Assembly (NCBI RefSeq): GCF_003419895.1
Contig: NZ_QPMM01000019.1
Location: forward strand, 1-64,000
Direction of reading: 5' to 3'
DNA from: Chitinophaga silvatica
GTDB lineage: Bacteria > Bacteroidota > Bacteroidia > Chitinophagales > Chitinophagaceae
DNA length: 64,000 nt
A program made the translations under genes and the position numbers. This document shows positions 36,881-47,400 of the stretch, piece by piece (positions within the stretch are counted from its first letter, which is position 1; the number at the start of each line of letters is the position of its first letter). The notes beneath the pieces are model-generated. The model made no database searches. It saw only the letters and a list, made by a program, of their open reading frames with translations, and was not told the origin of the DNA.

Positions 36881-37801
36881 ATGAAAACAAACTTCTTAAT
36901 ATTTTTAATTATTTCAGTTAGTGCATTTTCACTGATTTCCTGCCAAAAAAGCAAGTCATCCGATCGTGAAGCCAGGCTAATTTTTAAATTTAAATTCGAC
37001 TCCACACAGCAGCGTTTAAACAATCTGGGGCAAGCTGCAAATATGCCAACTAATCATGCTGGTCAGCATCCGGTTTTTAATAATATGGCTGCACATTATA
37101 TAGAACTGGCTCCCTCTGCAACAACTCCTTTAGGATCTGGCAGGGTATTATATTATGCAGATGAAACAACCACCGGAGGTACTAAAGCTATAGACTTCGA
37201 AAAGGAAGCCGTATATGGGAATAACGAAGAGTTCTTTTCTATTCCTTTAAAAGACATAGCAACAGGAGAATATAATTACCTGCGGGTTTCACTCGCCTAC
37301 CAAAACTATTCCATAAAATTTCAAATAGATACGGTCATAGGCGGACAAATATTCAAACTTGAAAATACAGGTACTATTGCCAGTTTTATTGGATTCAATA
37401 CTTATCTTAAATCCTTTAAAGTGAAAGATAAATCCGTAACCGTTAATGGCAATCGCTTACAGGGCTACTGGGCTTTTGAATCATTGATTCCAACACCTGT
37501 TGGTAATGTTTCCTACCTGGTAGAAGGGCAGGCACCAGCAGGAAGTACTACAGTTCCCAATCCACTTGCCGCTACATCGCCAATCCCAGCCGGTTCCTGT
37601 GTAGTTACCGGTGCATTTAAAAATAGTAAATTGAAAATCACCGGGCAGGAAACTGAAAATATTATAATAGAAGTTTCTTTGAGTACCAATAATAGTTTTG
37701 AATGGGAAGAAGTAATCGCTGATGGAAAATGGCAACCAGCTAAAGGCGAAAAAGTAGTAGATATGGGAATAAGAGGAATGGAAGCCAGAATATTGCAATA
37801 A
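36881..37801 (+). CDS. Lipoprotein of unknown function
   Basis: A 306-residue lipoprotein with lipobox LISCQK (Cys ~21). The mature part starts with a charged segment (EARLIFKFKFDSTQQRLNNLGQ) and then a beta-rich body including HAGQHPVFNNMAAHYIEL and a C-terminal INVSxNNSFEWEEV-like strand (EVSLSTNNSFEWEEV). The pattern of an initial FKFDSTQxRLxNxG block followed by HY.ELxP suggests a conserved Bacteroidota lipoprotein family that I cannot name with certainty. It stands alone, divergent from the RHS gene and 215 bp before the PLD-like gene. No function is proposed. Confidence 0.6.
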   Translation: MKTNFLIFLIISVSAFSLISCQKSKSSDREARLIFKFKFDSTQQRLNNLGQAANMPTNHAGQHPVFNNMAAHYIELAPSATTPLGSGRVLYYADETTTGGTKAIDFEKEAVYGNNEEFFSIPLKDIATGEYNYLRVSLAYQNYSIKFQIDTVIGGQIFKLENTGTIASFIGFNTYLKSFKVKDKSVTVNGNRLQGYWAFESLIPTPVGNVSYLVEGQAPAGSTTVPNPLAATSPIPAGSCVVTGAFKNSKLKITGQETENIIIEVSLSTNNSFEWEEVIADGKWQPAKGEKVVDMGIRGMEARILQ

Positions 37802-37929
37802 GAGGTTAATTATATTGGGATGGATCAAAAACAGATGGGAGATTTTAATAGATAGAACACCTATTTGTATATAAGAAACTTAAAAGAAAAGATTCATCAT
37901 TATTTTAATGTAAATACGTATAAATACGG

Positions 37930-37960
37930 TTGACAGCCCTATAAATTCTTCTTACCTTAG
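37930..37960 (+). promoter_or_regulatory. Putative promoter of the PLD-like gene
   Basis: TTG (37930-37932) and TACCTTAG (37953-37960, one mismatch to TAnnTTTG) are separated by 20 bp, the normal -33/-7 spacing in Bacteroidota. The ATG follows 56 bp later. Confidence 0.5.
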
Positions 37961-38016
37961 AAAGGTTGCAGATCAAACTGTAACCTTCAATTATTTATTC
38001 CCCAAATAATCCCCTT

Positions 38017-39780
38017 ATGAAATCAAAACATTCAGCCAATGGAGTGAGTGTGAAGGCCTATTCTGGTGATGCGATGGCATTGCTGGCATTTGATCTTGAC
38101 AAATCACTGTTAAACAACTTCGCAGGCTTTAGTATTAAAGTACAATATGATACTAATAATGGATATTTCATATTTAACCGCCTGACTTTTGATCCCAATA
38201 AAATTAAAGTTCCGCAGAAGAAGAACGATAATCCAATCACAACAGAATTTTCACCTATCCAAAAATTCAACTGGATTTATGTTCCATCTACTTCGCACAA
38301 TCTTAAAAAAACTTTCTATGGAGATTATAATTTTGAAGTAACTCCAAGATATTTGATAGATAACGAGTTGCAACCCCTGGATAGTTCCCTGACCGTGAAA
38401 ACAACCATCAAAATCACCCCTTTCAGAAAAGGTGATCTTACACTTGGGTTTACCCGCGGATTTGTGGCATCGCAGGCCTATGTAGATCATTTCGGAATGA
38501 ATAATGCGGTAAGACCTAATGAGAAAGATCTCATATTTGATTTGGGCGAAAAAAGTGGTCCGGCACCTAAAGAAAAAAACGAAAAAATCAAAGCATATAC
38601 CTACGAAGATCAGTTTAAATGGATGGGTTGGCAGGCACGCCAAAGAATCTACGAACTATTGGATAAAGCAGTAAAAGATAAAACACTAACATTAGATATT
38701 TTCGCCTACGACCTCGACGAACCATACATTTGCGAGCAATTGCTGGCACTTGCATCAGAGGGTCGGGTAAGAATTATTCTGGATAATGCAAGTTTACACA
38801 CCGGGAAGGATCGTAAAGGCAATGTTCAATTTGAAGACAAGTTTGCGAAACTTTTTTCCAAACAGGCAAAAAATGCTGGTGACCTGGTTAGGGGGCGTTT
38901 TAAAAGATTTAGCCATAGTAAAGTTTTTATACAAAAAAGAAATGGTATAGCAGAAAAGGTATTGGCAGGATCAACTAATTTTTCAACTAATGGACTATAT
39001 ATAAACGCCAACCACGTAATCATTTTTGAAAATAAAAAGATTGCTGCAACTTATGATGAAGTGTTTGAAAATAGCTTCGGAACAGATAAAATGAAGACAT
39101 TCGCCAAATCAGATACCGCAACGCAGGCTTATGATTTTAGTAAAGAAAAGAATATACCGGCAATAACGATACGCTTTTCTCCACATAACAAAGCATTCGC
39201 GGAAGATGAAATAAATGAAATAGCACAAAAAGTAATTGATGCAAAAAGTGATGTATTGTTTGCTGTAATGAACGATACAACTGGAAGTGGAGAGCTATTA
39301 AAACAAATAAGAGAAGCCCATAAAAGAACCGATATTTTTACCTATGGCATAGTTGACAGCAGCAAGGATGTTACCTTATACAAACCTGGAAAACTCAATG
39401 GTGTTAGGGTTGCAGGTAAAGGTATTGGTAGTAAACTTCCACCACCTTTTAAAGAAGAAAATAAAACACCAGGCATCAGTGTTCACCATAAATTCGTAGT
39501 GGTCGACTTTAAAGGTAAGAATCCTGTTGTTTATTGCGGAAGCAGTAATCTTGCTCAACTGGCTGAATCAGAGAATGGAGATAATCTCATCGAAATAAGA
39601 GATAAAGATGTAGTAACTGCCTTTGCTATAGAAGCAATGCGACTAATTGATCATTATCATTTCCGCAACAGGGTACAGAAAGAAGATTCAATTTATCTTC
39701 AGACCACAGAATGGTATAAGCCTCATTATGATCCGCAGGACTTGCGAAACCTTCAAAGAAAATTATTAGCAAAAGATTAA
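38017..39780 (+). CDS. Phospholipase D-like (HKD) family protein
   Basis: A 587-residue protein with no signal peptide, probably cytoplasmic. Residues ~1-175 form a beta-rich N-terminal domain of unknown type. Two PLD repeats follow: the first has HSK (300-302) and GSTNF (~318-322) but Lys instead of the HKD Asp at ~307; the second has a complete H490-x-K492-x4-D497 and GSSNL (~508-512). PLD-superfamily enzymes hydrolyse phosphodiesters (lipids or nucleic acids) through a His-phosphoryl intermediate and need the His/Lys of both motifs, which are present. The substrate is undetermined: the long N-terminal domain and absent export signal argue for an intracellular nuclease-like or lipid role. 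The stop overlaps the convergent susC gene by 4 bp. Confidence 0.8.
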   Translation: MKSKHSANGVSVKAYSGDAMALLAFDLDKSLLNNFAGFSIKVQYDTNNGYFIFNRLTFDPNKIKVPQKKNDNPITTEFSPIQKFNWIYVPSTSHNLKKTFYGDYNFEVTPRYLIDNELQPLDSSLTVKTTIKITPFRKGDLTLGFTRGFVASQAYVDHFGMNNAVRPNEKDLIFDLGEKSGPAPKEKNEKIKAYTYEDQFKWMGWQARQRIYELLDKAVKDKTLTLDIFAYDLDEPYICEQLLALASEGRVRIILDNASLHTGKDRKGNVQFEDKFAKLFSKQAKNAGDLVRGRFKRFSHSKVFIQKRNGIAEKVLAGSTNFSTNGLYINANHVIIFENKKIAATYDEVFENSFGTDKMKTFAKSDTATQAYDFSKEKNIPAITIRFSPHNKAFAEDEINEIAQKVIDAKSDVLFAVMNDTTGSGELLKQIREAHKRTDIFTYGIVDSSKDVTLYKPGKLNGVRVAGKGIGSKLPPPFKEENKTPGISVHHKFVVVDFKGKNPVVYCGSSNLAQLAESENGDNLIEIRDKDVVTAFAIEAMRLIDHYHFRNRVQKEDSIYLQTTEWYKPHYDPQDLRNLQRKLLAKD

Positions 39781-42779
39781 AAAGAGAGATTAACGCCTAT
39801 TGTAATTGTTCTGGTTGGAGGATAACCACCGCGGGTATCTATTCCCGTTGTTAAACCTGTGTCTTCTGTTTCAGGATCGAGGCCGGAATAGGAAGTAAGA
39901 GTAGCTATATTATCAATAGAACAATAGCATTTAACAGCACGAATAAGCTTATTGCGCGTCCTGAAATTGTAGGCACAGGTAACATTATCGAGTTTCAGAA
40001 AATCGCCCTTCTCTAAATAATAATCCGAATATTGAGGATCATCATTCAGAGATTGATATTTGGAATAGGCAGCGGATAATATATTATTTCCCAGCATCTT
40101 TTTATTAGCATAATAAAGATTAGGGAGATTGAGGATCTGATATTTCAACTTGCTTCGGAAAAACAATCGGAATTCCCATTGTTTATACTTCCATTCAGAG
40201 CCTAACGATAACATATACTTTGGAATTCCATTTCCTATATACGTTAAGTCGTTTGTCGACATTTCAGCTGCTGTGCCTTTACTGCCATCAGCCTTATAGA
40301 ATAACCATTTACCATCGTTGGTAAACCCGGCAAAGCGTTTTCCATAGAAGCTACCAAGCGCCTCTCCTTCTTCTGCGCGTATTGCATACCCTAATGAGCC
40401 AGGAGCTGGCAATGAGCCATATTGGAAATAGGTAGCTTTGAAGAGATCGTCTGAGAGTTTTGTAAGTTTATTACGTTGAGCACTTCCAATAAAATCTATG
40501 TTCCAGCTAAAATCAGGTTTCCTGACTGCATTAAAATGTAAGGTAAGCTCCACTCCTTTATTCTTTATTGAACCAACATTGGTATAGATAGTTGGTGTGA
40601 TAAGTGTTGGAACCTGAGTGCTGTAATTCGCTAATAAATCTATAGTTGTTCTGTTATAAATATCAAGGTTTCCGGAGAGTTTGTTGGAAAACAACACAAA
40701 ATCCAATCCCCAGTTCAACTCCTTTTTCTTCTCCCATCGCAGATCTACATTCGGGTTTTTGTTAGGGCCATAGGTCTGGAACCAGATACCATTATTGAGG
40801 TAGGCTCCTCCTGTTCCTAATGTGATGAGAGATTGATATTCCGGGATAGCCTGATTTCCGGTAATACCATACCCTGCACGAATTTTCAGAACATCTATAA
40901 ATGAAAACTCTTGAATAAAGGATTCATTGCTGATATTCCAGGCAAAAGAGAAGGCCGGAAACATGCCCCATTTATGATTTGTACCAAAACGCGAAGAGCC
41001 TTCTTTTCTGAGAGTCACCGCTGCAATATACTTATCGGCATAAACGTAGTTGAGTCGACCAAAGAAGGCAACAAGCTTGTTAGCCGTTTTATTGCTCTTC
41101 ATATCTCCCTTACCCAATGCGAGATCTGTACCACTTCCGATATTAATCCAAGGCAGACCATCACCCATGAATCCTGAATTTCCTATTGAAAAAGAGGTAC
41201 TAACATTTCGTTGATAGGCATAACCCGTAATGGCATTCAGGTATTGCTTATCTTTTTCCAGTTTATAATTCAATGTAGCCTCCAGGGTTTGTGTTTGATC
41301 GATCAGGCTGCTCTGTTCCTCAAATCCGCCACCTTTATAGTTATCTATAGAATTTTTTGCATTTTTGCTGATATAGTTATGTTCAGTTCTGTTGCGCTTA
41401 AAAAAAGCCCCGGTAACCGCAGCTTCGAGATGAGGAAGCAGCTGATAGGTACCTTTTACATCGCCTGCCAGGGTTTGGATGGTAGCAGAGCGTTGCTCCT
41501 GGTTTAATCTGGCTATGGGGTTATAATAGCCAGTACCACTTGTGTAGAAATATTCACCGTCGGCATCTTTAACAGGTTGAGTAGGATTTTGCTGCAATGC
41601 CTGTTCAAAATCTTCAAGGTTCCCACCATTTAAATTTATTTCCTTAATGTTGGCTGCCAGATTTATCTGTAGTCCTATTTTATTGTCCTTATTCTTTTGT
41701 TGAAGACCTAAACGGCCACCATATTGATTATTACCATTCTCTTTGGCAATTCCCTGTCGGGAATTATAATACAGAGCCGCCCTGTATAAATTCTTTTCTG
41801 TTCCTCCGGAGGCGGATAAGTAGTGATAGTGAGTTAAGTTTTGTTTGTTCACTAATTGCGAGTAATAATCCTCTGTTGCTCCATAGTCGATCATTATGCC
41901 TCTCCTTGAGTTGTGCGGGTCGAGCATCCGTCTCCTGTAATCTTCAGCCGATAAGACTTCAGGACGTTTTCTCAACTGATCTGTAGAAATATAGCTGCTA
42001 TATTCAAGCAGTGTTGAATCTGGCCGTCCTTTTTTAGTAGTGATCAGAATCACCCCCGGACTTGCCCTGGTACCATATATGGCTGCAGCGGCGCCATCTT
42101 TCAGTACATCAAATGAGGAAATATCGTCTTGTTGAATTAAGTCGAGACTTGCACCAGGCACGCCATCAATTACAATCAGCGGCTGATTGGAGGCATCATA
42201 GGAGCTTAGTGTGGTAACGCCCCGGAGCTGTACGGTACTTACCTGATTGGGGTTATTATTGCCTCCTACGCGGGTGATTGAAAGACCGGCAACCTTGCCT
42301 CTGATCATTTCAAGCGGGGAAATTACGCTGCCTTTATGAAATTGCTGGCTATTGATTTTGCTGATAGATGAAGAAACATAATTAGATTGGATAGTTCCAT
42401 AACCTATTACAAATACTTCATTGAGCAATTGCAATGGCAACAAAGTATCGCTAAGTACTCCGGGATCTTTATTTACTACAGCAGGTTTAAGAATTACCTG
42501 AACACCATCAACCAGGTAAGATAAACCCAGATTGGATAAAAGCTGAGAGAGTGTAAACGTATAGCTTCCGGCTATTGGAAGTTTACAGTTCTTCTTCAGC
42601 TCCGAGGGATCATAAAGAAACCTGTAGGAAGTTTGATGTTCTACCTGCTGTAGTAAATCTGTTAAAGAGCTATTCTCTTTTACTGAAATTTTTAATTTTA
42701 AAGCATTATTCTCCTGCGCCGATACAAATAGGTGCATCAACAATAGTACAATAGTACATGACAGGAATTTACGCATCAT
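39777..42779 (-). CDS. Second SusC-type TonB-linked transporter, with STN domain but no CarboxypepD_reg domain
   Basis: A 1000-residue SusC homologue: signal peptide (MMRKFLSCTIVLLLMHLFVSAQ), STN domain (~30-100, SSLTDLLQQVEHQTSYRFLYD), a short linker, then directly the plug (~120-250, VFVIGYGTIQSN, ISSFDVLKDGAAAAIYGTRASPGVILITTKKG) and barrel ending GVNLSF. It lacks the carboxypeptidase-regulatory domain that usually precedes the plug. It is clearly paralogous to the SusC encoded at 44416-47436 (shared DYGAT/GDNVDY and LSASGG...NQYGGR blocks). It is last in the sigma-fecR-susC-susD-susC operon, starting 20 bp after susD. The STN domain makes it the likelier partner of the FecR anti-sigma factor. 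Confidence 0.9.
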   Translation of the reverse strand: MMRKFLSCTIVLLLMHLFVSAQENNALKLKISVKENSSLTDLLQQVEHQTSYRFLYDPSELKKNCKLPIAGSYTFTLSQLLSNLGLSYLVDGVQVILKPAVVNKDPGVLSDTLLPLQLLNEVFVIGYGTIQSNYVSSSISKINSQQFHKGSVISPLEMIRGKVAGLSITRVGGNNNPNQVSTVQLRGVTTLSSYDASNQPLIVIDGVPGASLDLIQQDDISSFDVLKDGAAAAIYGTRASPGVILITTKKGRPDSTLLEYSSYISTDQLRKRPEVLSAEDYRRRMLDPHNSRRGIMIDYGATEDYYSQLVNKQNLTHYHYLSASGGTEKNLYRAALYYNSRQGIAKENGNNQYGGRLGLQQKNKDNKIGLQINLAANIKEINLNGGNLEDFEQALQQNPTQPVKDADGEYFYTSGTGYYNPIARLNQEQRSATIQTLAGDVKGTYQLLPHLEAAVTGAFFKRNRTEHNYISKNAKNSIDNYKGGGFEEQSSLIDQTQTLEATLNYKLEKDKQYLNAITGYAYQRNVSTSFSIGNSGFMGDGLPWINIGSGTDLALGKGDMKSNKTANKLVAFFGRLNYVYADKYIAAVTLRKEGSSRFGTNHKWGMFPAFSFAWNISNESFIQEFSFIDVLKIRAGYGITGNQAIPEYQSLITLGTGGAYLNNGIWFQTYGPNKNPNVDLRWEKKKELNWGLDFVLFSNKLSGNLDIYNRTTIDLLANYSTQVPTLITPTIYTNVGSIKNKGVELTLHFNAVRKPDFSWNIDFIGSAQRNKLTKLSDDLFKATYFQYGSLPAPGSLGYAIRAEEGEALGSFYGKRFAGFTNDGKWLFYKADGSKGTAAEMSTNDLTYIGNGIPKYMLSLGSEWKYKQWEFRLFFRSKLKYQILNLPNLYYANKKMLGNNILSAAYSKYQSLNDDPQYSDYYLEKGDFLKLDNVTCAYNFRTRNKLIRAVKCYCSIDNIATLTSYSGLDPETEDTGLTTGIDTRGGYPPTRTITIGVNLSF

Positions 42780-42799
42780 AAAACAATATGACAGCGCCC

Positions 42800-44404
42800 T
42801 TAATACCCTTCGTTTTGATGAAGATTAGGATTAGCTGCTATTTGAGTTGCCGGGATCGGGAACACCTTCTTTGTAGTGGCAGTAGGTTTATGATCCCACC
42901 AGCTTCCTTCGGCGAATTTGTTGAAGCGCACTAAATCGGTTCTTCTTTTGCCTTCAAAGATAAATTCCCTTCCTCTTTCTGCCAGCAATTCATCCATTGT
43001 TAAAGTGCCGACCGTATAAGCTTCCGTAGCCCAATCTTCTGGTTTAAAGGCTCTTTTTCTAGTAGTATTAATTAATTCTACTGCTTCAGGAGTAGCTTGA
43101 TTTCCATTTTTTCGCATAATCGCTTCAGCCTTATCGAAATAGATTTCGGCCATCCGGTAAATCACCAGATCATTACTCCAATAGTCTCCATCGGTATATT
43201 GACCAGGAACATACTTATTGAATCTTGCGCCACTGTTCTCTTCCCCCTGAGTCATATCTGAAACTGTTTTCCCTTCAGAGTTACGACGTATTTCCTTTAC
43301 AAAAACCAATGGTTTCCCCTTATATTCCTGGGTACCAACAACAGGAGTGGTAGTACCAAATTTATACTGAGGGCCTATCAGCATCCAGGTGCTTTTTCTC
43401 AGGTCATTATCTTTAAACTGGTCATAAGCATCGGGAGCAACAACTACTCCGTTATTTCCGCTCTGATTAGCATTATAGAAATCTTTCTGATTGTAATGCC
43501 ATAAATCATTATTCCATTGGAAGCGATAATTGGTGACCGCAAAGTTATAGGCAATTGAGAAAAGAACTTCAGGAGATTTGTCATTTTTCGTGCTAAACAT
43601 AGAAGTCAGATTATTCTCCAGTTTAGCCACTCCGTTTTGCCCACCTACTTCTCCATTCAATATTTTATTACAGGCAGCAATACAATCATCCCAACGTTGG
43701 GTACCTGTCCAGGTTTCAGCATTCAGGTATAATTCCGCCAACACGGCATAGGCACCAGCTTTTGTCATACGACCGATATTACCATCGTTTAGTACTGGCA
43801 GTTGTTCTACTGCTTCCTTTACTTCCTTTTCGATGAATGCCACTACATCCTTTCTTGGAGAGGCCGGAATGCTAGGCACACCGATTTCTGTGGCAATTGG
43901 AATATTACCAAAAAGGTCCATCAGTTTCAGGTGGCAAAACGCTCGTAGTACACGAACTTCCGCCTTAATAGCATCCAGCTCAGCTGTTGTCATTCCAATT
44001 TTCTGAGGATTTACTCCTTTAAGTTCACTCAACACGTTATTACAAAACCCAACCCCTCTGTAAAGCAAATCCCATGGGTTTTGGATGCTCAACTCATCTG
44101 GTGTCCAGGTATGATAATGAAGGCGAATAAATTCACCACCGTTGTACCAGTTGGTGCCTTTCTGAGGAAGGGCCAGTTGATCGGCAGTCAGTTCATTAAG
44201 CCGCCAGAAATTTCTTTGTCCACCCCAGGAAAACATACTTGCACCAATGTGAGTATATGGCCTTAATGCCGCTGCAGTTACTTCCTGTTTACTTTTATAG
44301 AAGTTACCGGCAACAATATTTGAAAATACTTCTTCATCAAGATTCGTACATGCTACAAGGGATGTTGATAGCAATGCTGATAATAAAAACGTTTTCGTAT
44401 TCAT
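42800..44404 (-). CDS. SusD/RagB family nutrient-uptake lipoprotein
   Basis: A 534-residue SusD homologue with lipobox SLVACTN (Cys ~19), TNLDEEVFSNIVAGNFYKSKQEV at the mature start, EVRVLRAFCHLKLMDLFGNIPI in the TPR-like core, and the C-terminal RMAEIYFDKAEAIMRKNG / LAERGREFIFEGKRRTDLVRFNKF / PIPATQIAANPNLHQNEGY blocks. It sits between two susC genes (11 bp and 20 bp spacings), so it could pair with either barrel. No degradative enzyme accompanies it. Confidence 0.93.
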   Translation of the reverse strand: MNTKTFLLSALLSTSLVACTNLDEEVFSNIVAGNFYKSKQEVTAAALRPYTHIGASMFSWGGQRNFWRLNELTADQLALPQKGTNWYNGGEFIRLHYHTWTPDELSIQNPWDLLYRGVGFCNNVLSELKGVNPQKIGMTTAELDAIKAEVRVLRAFCHLKLMDLFGNIPIATEIGVPSIPASPRKDVVAFIEKEVKEAVEQLPVLNDGNIGRMTKAGAYAVLAELYLNAETWTGTQRWDDCIAACNKILNGEVGGQNGVAKLENNLTSMFSTKNDKSPEVLFSIAYNFAVTNYRFQWNNDLWHYNQKDFYNANQSGNNGVVVAPDAYDQFKDNDLRKSTWMLIGPQYKFGTTTPVVGTQEYKGKPLVFVKEIRRNSEGKTVSDMTQGEENSGARFNKYVPGQYTDGDYWSNDLVIYRMAEIYFDKAEAIMRKNGNQATPEAVELINTTRKRAFKPEDWATEAYTVGTLTMDELLAERGREFIFEGKRRTDLVRFNKFAEGSWWDHKPTATTKKVFPIPATQIAANPNLHQNEGY

Positions 44405-44415
44405 ATATCAATTCA

Positions 44416-47400
44416 TTAAAAGTTTAGGTTAATCCCGAAAGTGAACGTACGGGTTTGAGGATAAAAACTACGGTTATCAATACCAGTGGTAAGACCAGTA
44501 TCCTGTAACTCAGGATCGAGGCCATCGTATTTGGTGATAACAGCAAGATTTTGACCGCTTACATAAACACGCAGGCTTCTGACGCTGCTACCAGCTTTTA
44601 ATGGTACATTATATCCGATGGTGATATTATCGAGCTTTACGAAATCACCTTTCTGTAGATAGTAATCTGAGTATTGAGGATCTTCTGTGATTTGAGCATA
44701 TTTGGTTAAGGCTTTTTCGAAGATGTTACTACCTAGCCATTTCTGGTTACCAAAATACATATCCTGAGTATTTAGCACATCAAAAGCAAACTTACCTCTG
44801 AAGAAGATACTTAGATCAAAGTTTTTATACGACAGGCTGGTACCAAGAGAGGACATATATTTAGGAACACCATTACCTATGAAGCTCTGATCTTCAGTTT
44901 TCATATCCTTTGCCAGACCGGTAGTGCCATCTTTCTTATAAAATAACCATTGCCCTTTATCATTAAATCCTGCAAATCGTTTACCATAGAAAGTACCGAG
45001 AGGACCTCCTTCAACAGTTCTGATGGCATCACCCAATGAACCCGGCGCCGGAAGGGAACCATAAGTCAGGTAAGTTATTTTATAAATATCGTCGGACAGA
45101 GAGATCAGCTTATTGGTTTGGTAGCTTCCGGTGAAATTAACTCTCCAGACCAGGTCCTTTGTTTTCATTAGTTCACCCTGTAAGGCAAGTTCAATTCCTT
45201 TATTTCCAATTGTACCCACATTGGTGTATAATTTAGGCATTACGTAAGACGGAACCTGAGTATTATACTCGGCCAACAGGTCTACAGTTTTGCGGTTATA
45301 AACATCCAGGCTACCTGTCAACTTGTTATGAAAAAAACCAAAATCAAGCCCCAGATTCAATTCTTTCTTTTTTTCCCAGCGAAGATCTGGATTAGGGTTT
45401 TTATCCGGGCCATAGGTTTGGAACCAGGTACCATTGTTCAGATATTGTCCACCGGTACCCAGAGTCACTAAGGAAATGTAGTTATCGAGATCCTGATTTC
45501 CGGTAATACCATAACCGGCACGCAGTTTCAGGTTATCAATAAAACTGGCCCCCGACATAAATTCTTCGCTTCTGATATTCCAGCCCGCAGAAATAGCCGG
45601 GAAATTACCCCATTTGTTATTTGCGCCAAACCTGGTAGAGCCTTCATGACGAAGAATCAACGATAACATATATTTACTTTTATAGCTATAGTTGGCTCTT
45701 CCGAAAAATGCAACCAGGCGGTTATTGGAACGTGAGCTGCTCATTCCAGCCTTTCCTAAAGGCAGATCAGCACCTGCACCAAGGTTATTTTCCTGTAATG
45801 CATCTGTAAGGAAACCTGAGTTGTTAGCGCTGAAGTTATTATAGTTTCTATCCTGGTAGCTATAACCTCCAACTAAGCTGATAGTATGCATACCATCATA
45901 AGTATGAGTATAATCGATAGTCGATTCCAATACTCTGTCTACCGTTAACGCGCTATACTTATATGCGTATCCACCACCGTTATAAGATTCCAGTGAAGAT
46001 TTGGATGCTCTTACCCTGTATTGGTCTTCTCCATAATTATTGCGGGTAATGGCACCAAATACGCTGGCATTAAGCCCTGGCAGAATATGGAGTGTAAATT
46101 TTGCATCTCCGGAAAGAAGGGTTCTTTCTCCCATTTTCTTTTCCTGGTTCAATCTGGCGATAGGGTTATAATAGCTTCCGGAACCAGTGAGCACATTATA
46201 AGTACCATCAGGATTAAAGACAGGTTGAGTAGGATTTTGCTGAATTGCCTGTTCAAAGTCGGAGCTATTTCCACCATTTAGATTTTGCCTGCGGATATTG
46301 GCAGCAAGGTTGAATTGCATATCCAACATATCTTTCAACCCTTTGTGATTAATATTTATACGTCCGCCGTATTGTTCATTACCATTTTGCAAAGCAATAC
46401 CATTATTATCTGAGTACAAAAGCGAGGCTCTGTAATTACTTTTATCAGAACCACCGGAAGCAGAAAGGTTATGATATTGTGTCAGATTGCTTTTATCGAT
46501 CAATAAGTCAAAATAATCCACATTATCGCCCAAATCAGACATACGGGAAGCAGCAGAATTATTTGGATCGGCTTTGAGATCACGATATTGCTGGGCGCTT
46601 AGTACCTTTGGTCTTTTACGAATGGCATCATGTGAAACATAGCCAGAATAGGCATATTGAGGAGTGCCTGATTTTCCCTTTTTAGTAGTAATCAGGATTA
46701 CACCGGCATTGGCTCTGGTACCATAAATAGCAGCTGCGGATCCATCTTTCAGTACATCGATAGTTTCAATATCATCCTGTTGCAGCAGATTCAGGTTTCC
46801 ACCGGGGATTCCATCAATTACAATTAATGGCTCGTTGGTACCTACTATTGTTGTTACGCCTCTGAGCTGAACAGAAGTGCCGGAATTAGGATTATTGTTA
46901 CTTCCCGGGCGGGTAATACTCAAACCTGCCACTCTTCCTCTAACGAGATCTAGGGGCGATTGTACCCCTCCCTGATTAAAGTCCTTTGCTCCAACGTGAG
47001 CAATAGAGGAAGTTACTTCTACTACCTTCTGAGTACCATAACCTGTTACTACTACTTCATTGATAGCACTTATTTTCCTTTTTAGGATGATGCTTAACTG
47101 TTTTTCTGATTTGATTACAACTTCCAGTTTCTCATACCCGATAGCAGAAAAAATCAGTGTATCCCCTACCGTTGCATTAATTGTAAATTTACCATTGGTA
47201 TCAGTTTCAGCATGAACGTTTTTCTTAGAAGTGGTTACAACTACAAAAGGTACAAGTTCACCGTTTTCATCTTTTACAATGCCGCTGATTCCCTGGCTTA
47301 CAACAACTGCCCTTGCTGGTATTGTTGCAGCAACGTGGGTCGTGGCAGTTAAGGATAACAGAGCGAAAAAGCAGCCAAATTTGAAATGCCTATCCCGTTC

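Noticed and set aside
39700..39800. Possible frameshift or fusion between the PLD-like gene and the susC gene
   Set aside because: The genes are convergent and each ends with its own intact C-terminus; the 4-bp overlap is a simple tail-to-tail overlap.
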